This document shows, piece by piece, positions 62,001 to 64,000 of a stretch of 64,000 nucleotides of DNA (its first letter is position 1; each line of letters opens with the position of its first letter). This stretch comes from Nereocystis luetkeana (Eukaryota; Sar; Phaeophyceae; Laminariales; Laminariaceae): positions 13,277,260-13,341,259 of the forward strand of contig JARUPZ010000005.1 of assembly GCA_031213475.1 (NCBI GenBank), written 5' to 3'. Both the position numbers and the translations under genes were made by a program. The notes under the pieces are model-generated. The model was not told where the DNA came from. It did no database searches and saw only the letters and a list, made by a program, of their open reading frames with translations.

Positions 62001-63881
62001 CGTGGGTAGTGTCGAGTGGCAAGAAAATGACGATATCGGCACCAGTTTCAAGGGCATTAATACTCTTCAGGGTGTTTTTACTACAGATGCAGTGTGGCAG
62101 AAACCGCATCAGCAAGCAACAACAGTAGCAAATCGGCGCTAACCGTCAAGCTGTATCGGTGACGCCCTAACCCGAACCCGCTACCTTTACGGTTGTGACT
62201 TGCCTGGCTATATCCGACTAAAATTCGCCGACTGGTTGATAGTTGGCTAGATATCGGGGTTTCTACGTCTTTGTATCTGACTGCCGTGTTTGCAGCTCGA
62301 TCTGTGTGTGTTCGATAAATACTGTATGTAAGTTGGTTGTGTAGGTACAGTACTGTAGTAGCCAACTCACAGCCCTGGCCCCCTTCCTTTCGGTTCGGTT
62401 CGGTTCGGTTCGGTTTTTGACAGGACGCGCTTGTGGAGGCGGCCGTAGGCGAGGAGAAGCGCCGTATCGAGGAGCAACGAGAGTTGATGGAGAAGTCCGC
62501 GGAAGAAATTCAAGAGGGTTTCAAAAAGAGGGAAACCGTGCTAGAGGCGAGGCACCAGTTCCCAATCATAGCATATGTCGCAGTTGTACGTGTAGCTACG
62601 GCGCGGTTTCGCGCGTGGCCTTGGGGCGTATGCACTCGATGATGAGGTGGAGGAGAAAGGTTGGGGGGTAGGCTGCGACACCCTGCGGACACGACGGTGT
62701 CAAGGAGGGAGATAAATAAGCGTAACACGGCCCCTCACAACTATCGTCCATCTCTGCAGTAGCATGGGTTTCGCTACTGCTGTTGCCTGAGTTTTTCGTT
62801 GACTCGCCTCAATATGCTGCATAGCCTCACAGAGCGAACTGCAACAATACAACTGCTACTGGACCTCCTCGACAACGACGAGGGCCCAGCGAACTGCCCC
62901 GAGCTCACACGAGTATGTACCGGTATATGCAGGGTGACGCGGAGAATATGAGGCAATGCCCACAAAACACACAACCTTGGCTGCAATCTAACGATTCATC
63001 CTTGACGAAACGAAGCAGGGGAAAATCAAGAAATTGGAGCACGACGCGAGGGAATCAGCGGTAAGGACGGAGGCGCGGGGAGCGGAACGGGAAGAGCTTG
63101 AGAATAAGCTTGCGGAAGCGGAGGTGAGGCCGGCGAGATGCCCGTCTCGAGTTTCTTTCTAGGCGTACCTGGTCGCTTGCTTGTGCCGACACGATTAACG
63201 TTTTCGTTGAACATATATTACCGACGTAGAGGAACAAGGTTAGCATTGCGAACGAGCCGTAGTGTTTGCACCAGCGGCTGTTTAGGCTTACACCTGTTCA
63301 GTTTGTTTTTCTTAGTTACACGTGTTACTTTTTTTTAAAAGAGCATACGAAAAACATGCTACCCTGTTTCCCCCTCGTTTGCGCTGCATATGCTCCGAAA
63401 CATTCCACCAAAATCCCAAAAATGCGAGTTTTAAGCTCTCAAAAACGCCTAATTATGCCCAAATAATGGCGAGCAAAATGGATGGAAGACTACAGCTGTA
63501 ACTTTTGCGCCAGTAGTAATAACATCTGCACCAGTAACCACAACTGTTGAAAACGCCTTGCGCATTCTAGAAAGATTGCAATGAGCCACGGCTGTGGCGG
63601 TCTTTAACGCGGCGTTTGTACCTCAAACCTCTCACTGGGCTCGCAATGGGACAGCTCGTGCTCGTCAACACAAAAAACTGTTGTAATATTGTAACAAGCC
63701 GTGCATCTGCCACTGCCACTGCCACATGCGAGATCAGAACAGGAGTAGTAGCAACTACAGTAGCAACACGGCTCTGAGTCTGCGGATTCACCGATTCCGC
63801 TTCCAGGTAGCTCTGGATTACGCTCATGCAGAATTGACACGTCTCCGGGAAAAGCTTGCGTCGAAGGAGAAGGAAACACAC
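48081..63881 (+). CDS. Kinesin-3-like motor protein, 5' part, at least 17 exons (continues past window)
   Basis: Exons: 48081-48176, 48701-48878, 49430-49545, 50913-51058, 51738-51870, 53150-53304, 54012-54108, 54487-54575, 55700-55874, 56117-56230, 56948-57064, 58469-58536, 59398-59509, 61448-61570, 62424-62546, 63019-63123 and 63807-63881 (about 674 residues so far). The motor domain fills exons 1-9: VRCRP, P-loop GQTGSGKT (98-105), [28 protein letters not shown], switch I NERSSRSH (210-217), switch [10 protein letters not shown] (248-255), [17 protein letters not shown] and ETLGTLR/YAHRAK. REHP..G.YV and [12 protein letters not shown] after the neck point to the kinesin-3 group, which moves cargo toward microtubule plus ends. 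A glycine run (exon 9) and coiled coils follow, including a [15 protein letters not shown] block. GYNA replaces the usual GYNG before the P-loop strand. Intron 8 is GC-AG. The end of exon 15 is uncertain, and no FHA domain is reached. Confidence 0.92.
49807..50044 (-). mobile_element. Non-autonomous TIR element, family C, copy 2 (inverted)
   Basis: Reverse-complement relative of 6879-7124, with CGTTCTACGATAGA at the left and TCTATCGTAGAACG at the right. It is in kinesin intron 3. The left flank reads GAGG before the arm, as the outer side of the right arm does in copy 1, so the true terminus may be a few bases further out. Confidence 0.8.
50385..50520. repeat. Minisatellite, 10 bp unit GATGCTAACC
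   Basis: More than ten imperfect units (GATGCTAACC, GATGCTAAGT, GATGCCAAAT and similar) in kinesin intron 3. A GTTAAC/GTTACC-rich hexamer patch follows at about 50825-50900, just before exon 4. Confidence 0.85.
51824..52085 (+). repeat. Tandem copies of the kinesin switch I exon end
   Basis: The last 45 bp of exon 5, coding for [14 protein letters not shown], are repeated downstream in intron 5 at about 51901, 51975 and (partial) 52060. Each copy contains ACGAGAGGAGTAG or a variant and two keep a CCACAGT block. Copy 2 could still read [12 protein letters not shown], but it lacks a good donor in the same place; copies 3 and 4 are decayed. Confidence 0.85.
52998..53149 (+). repeat. CTG/GCT microsatellite ending at the kinesin exon 6 acceptor
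   Basis: A long imperfect CTG run occupies the last 150 bp of intron 5. The frame of exon 6 stays open back through it to about 52976, giving alanine and leucine runs. As intron sequence it serves as part of the pyrimidine/purine-mixed region before the GCAG acceptor at 53146-53149. Confidence 0.8.
54576..55699 (+). other. GC-AG intron of kinesin (intron 8)
   Basis: The donor is GAG before GCAAGC, close to the GC-AG consensus, and the acceptor is GACAG. Splicing gives TLR joined to YAHRAK, the invariant motor end TLRYADRAK in other kinesins. Reading through meets a stop 10 codons on, and no GT donor fits. Confidence 0.88.
54905..55120 (+). repeat. Dispersed repeat (family E), copy 2, without MITE
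   Basis: Collinear with 11494-11800 but lacks the 89 bp TTAA element. The corresponding point (about 54966-54985) reads through. It lies in kinesin intron 8. Confidence 0.65.
56203..56440 (+). repeat. Tandem copy of the kinesin exon 10 end and donor
   Basis: CAACGTCAACGCCGCCATCG with CCAGGTGAT at the exon 10 end (56209-56234) recurs at 56381-56410 as CAACGTCAACGCCGCCAATA with ACAGGTGAT. AATGCATT(C/T)CT follows the original donor and precedes the copy, so the unit is about 170 bp. Confidence 0.8.
57088..57139. repeat. 11 bp tandem repeat ATACTGGCCCC
   Basis: About 4.7 perfect units, starting 23 bp after the kinesin exon 11 donor. The units are identical, so the array is young. Confidence 0.9.
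57617..58441 (+). other. 274-codon open frame inside kinesin intron 11, function unknown
   Basis: The frame is uninterrupted for 825 bp within the intron between exons 11 and 12. I see no conserved motif, no codon-quality signal like that of the flanking exons, and many Cys, His and Arg residues, as in random frames. It is more likely chance or an old insert than a gene. Confidence 0.2.
59060..59397. repeat. Degenerate minisatellite built on GTGATGCTGGTA
   Basis: About fifteen irregular units (AACGTGATGCTGGTA, CATGCTGGTATGACAACGCG and similar) run right up to the exon 13 acceptor of kinesin (GGTGACAG at 59390-59397), so the acceptor itself is repeat-derived or was invaded by it. Confidence 0.75.
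59558..59581. repeat. G homopolymer tract
   Basis: About 24 consecutive G bases, 50 bp after the kinesin exon 13 donor. Other G or C tracts sit near 29000, 35620, 37507, 38326-38380 and 40390. G tracts near donors can act as intronic splicing enhancers; here that is only a possibility. Confidence 0.85.
60350..60540. repeat. Minisatellite/microsatellite, unit TGATCTATC
   Basis: Many 9-10 bp units (CTGATCTATC, CTGATATATC, CTGATCTACC) in kinesin intron 13. A related GATA run is near 40015-40040 and 61160-61180. Confidence 0.85.
60693..60722. repeat. GTT microsatellite at the head of an A-rich repeat
   Basis: About nine GTT units directly before the family D repeat copy. Confidence 0.8.
60724..60956. 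repeat. A-rich dispersed repeat (family D), truncated copy
   Basis: High identity by eye to the first 230 bp of 37828-38262, starting at the same CACATTAACTCACA, and it stops within the A-rich middle. A shared start with different ends suggests either truncation or a retroposon-like origin. Confidence 0.8.
60973..61048. mobile_element. Possible strongly diverged TTAA-type hairpin MITE (family A)
   Basis: TGCTGCAGCCCCGTTTGGGG and AGGGCTGCAGTCCTGCAGCA form inverted arms around a CGCTCAAATT loop like that of copy 1. The outer CCCTTTTAG/CTAAAAGGG parts are missing. Confidence 0.4.
62388..62416. repeat. TTCGG pentamer array before kinesin exon 15
   Basis: About six CGGTT/TTCGG units fill the space just upstream of the TTTTTGACAG acceptor at 62414-62423. 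Confidence 0.8.
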
Positions 63882-64000
63882 GTGAGAAAAACTCGTGAAA
63901 CCCTCTCACGAAATAGAGTGCGCAGATACTGATCGGGTGTCAGGCATGTACTTGTGGCGCCGGCAACACCGCTTGTCTGGACTGCTGCTAGTTGAGTTTA

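Noticed and set aside
62813-62885. Extra kinesin exon ([19 protein letters not shown])
   Set aside because: Readable in one frame, but no acceptor and donor pair in the needed phase, and the neighbours already join in phase.

Overview
The window is nuclear DNA from an intron-rich eukaryote with roughly balanced base composition. Five of the six genes could be rebuilt exon by exon because exon ends, splice sites, codon phase and family motifs all agree. Coding exons are short (about 70-250 bp, two longer). Introns run from about 0.25 to 3.5 kb and are full of small repeats, and neighbouring genes mostly alternate strand. This fits a large stramenopile genome, most like a brown alga such as Ectocarpus or a kelp. 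That placement is inference from architecture only; no marker gene proves it.

Layout: (1) 227-5859 (+), 3' part of a BRCA1-associated protein (BRAP2-type, ZnF-UBP plus coiled coil) gene whose 5' exons lie left of the window. (2) 9095-18435 (+), an unrecognised 547-residue acidic, low-complexity protein in five exons. (3) 23092-28920 (-), a histidine-phosphatase-superfamily protein of 421 residues in five exons. (4) 29984-40945 (+), a complete 11-exon serine hydroxymethyltransferase of 471 residues. (5) 44322-47455 (-), a 175-residue J-domain protein with a hydrophobic glycine-rich tail. (6) 48081 to the right edge (+), at least 17 exons of a kinesin-3-like motor. Genes 3/4 and 5/6 are head-to-head pairs sharing 1063 and 625 bp; genes 2/3 and 4/5 converge on repeat-rich spacers. 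The genes have housekeeping roles (ubiquitin signalling, one-carbon metabolism, chaperone, motor) and do not form an obvious pathway.

The unusual content is in the non-coding DNA. It holds a tRNA-derived SINE (three copies) and a TTAA-flanked hairpin MITE family (about nine copies and remnants), with a related empty site in the same window. It also holds a TA-flanked MITE family (five copies), a third TIR family (two copies in opposite orientation), an A-rich dispersed repeat (three copies), single TIR-bounded elements and several minisatellites. Two very short palindromes (cores TACCTGGTACCAGGTA and CTATTAATAG) are scattered through introns and spacers. I also see two well-supported GC-AG introns (a third is possible) and three places where an exon-intron junction has been tandemly copied inside an intron. 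All calls were made by eye; no alignment or database search was run.
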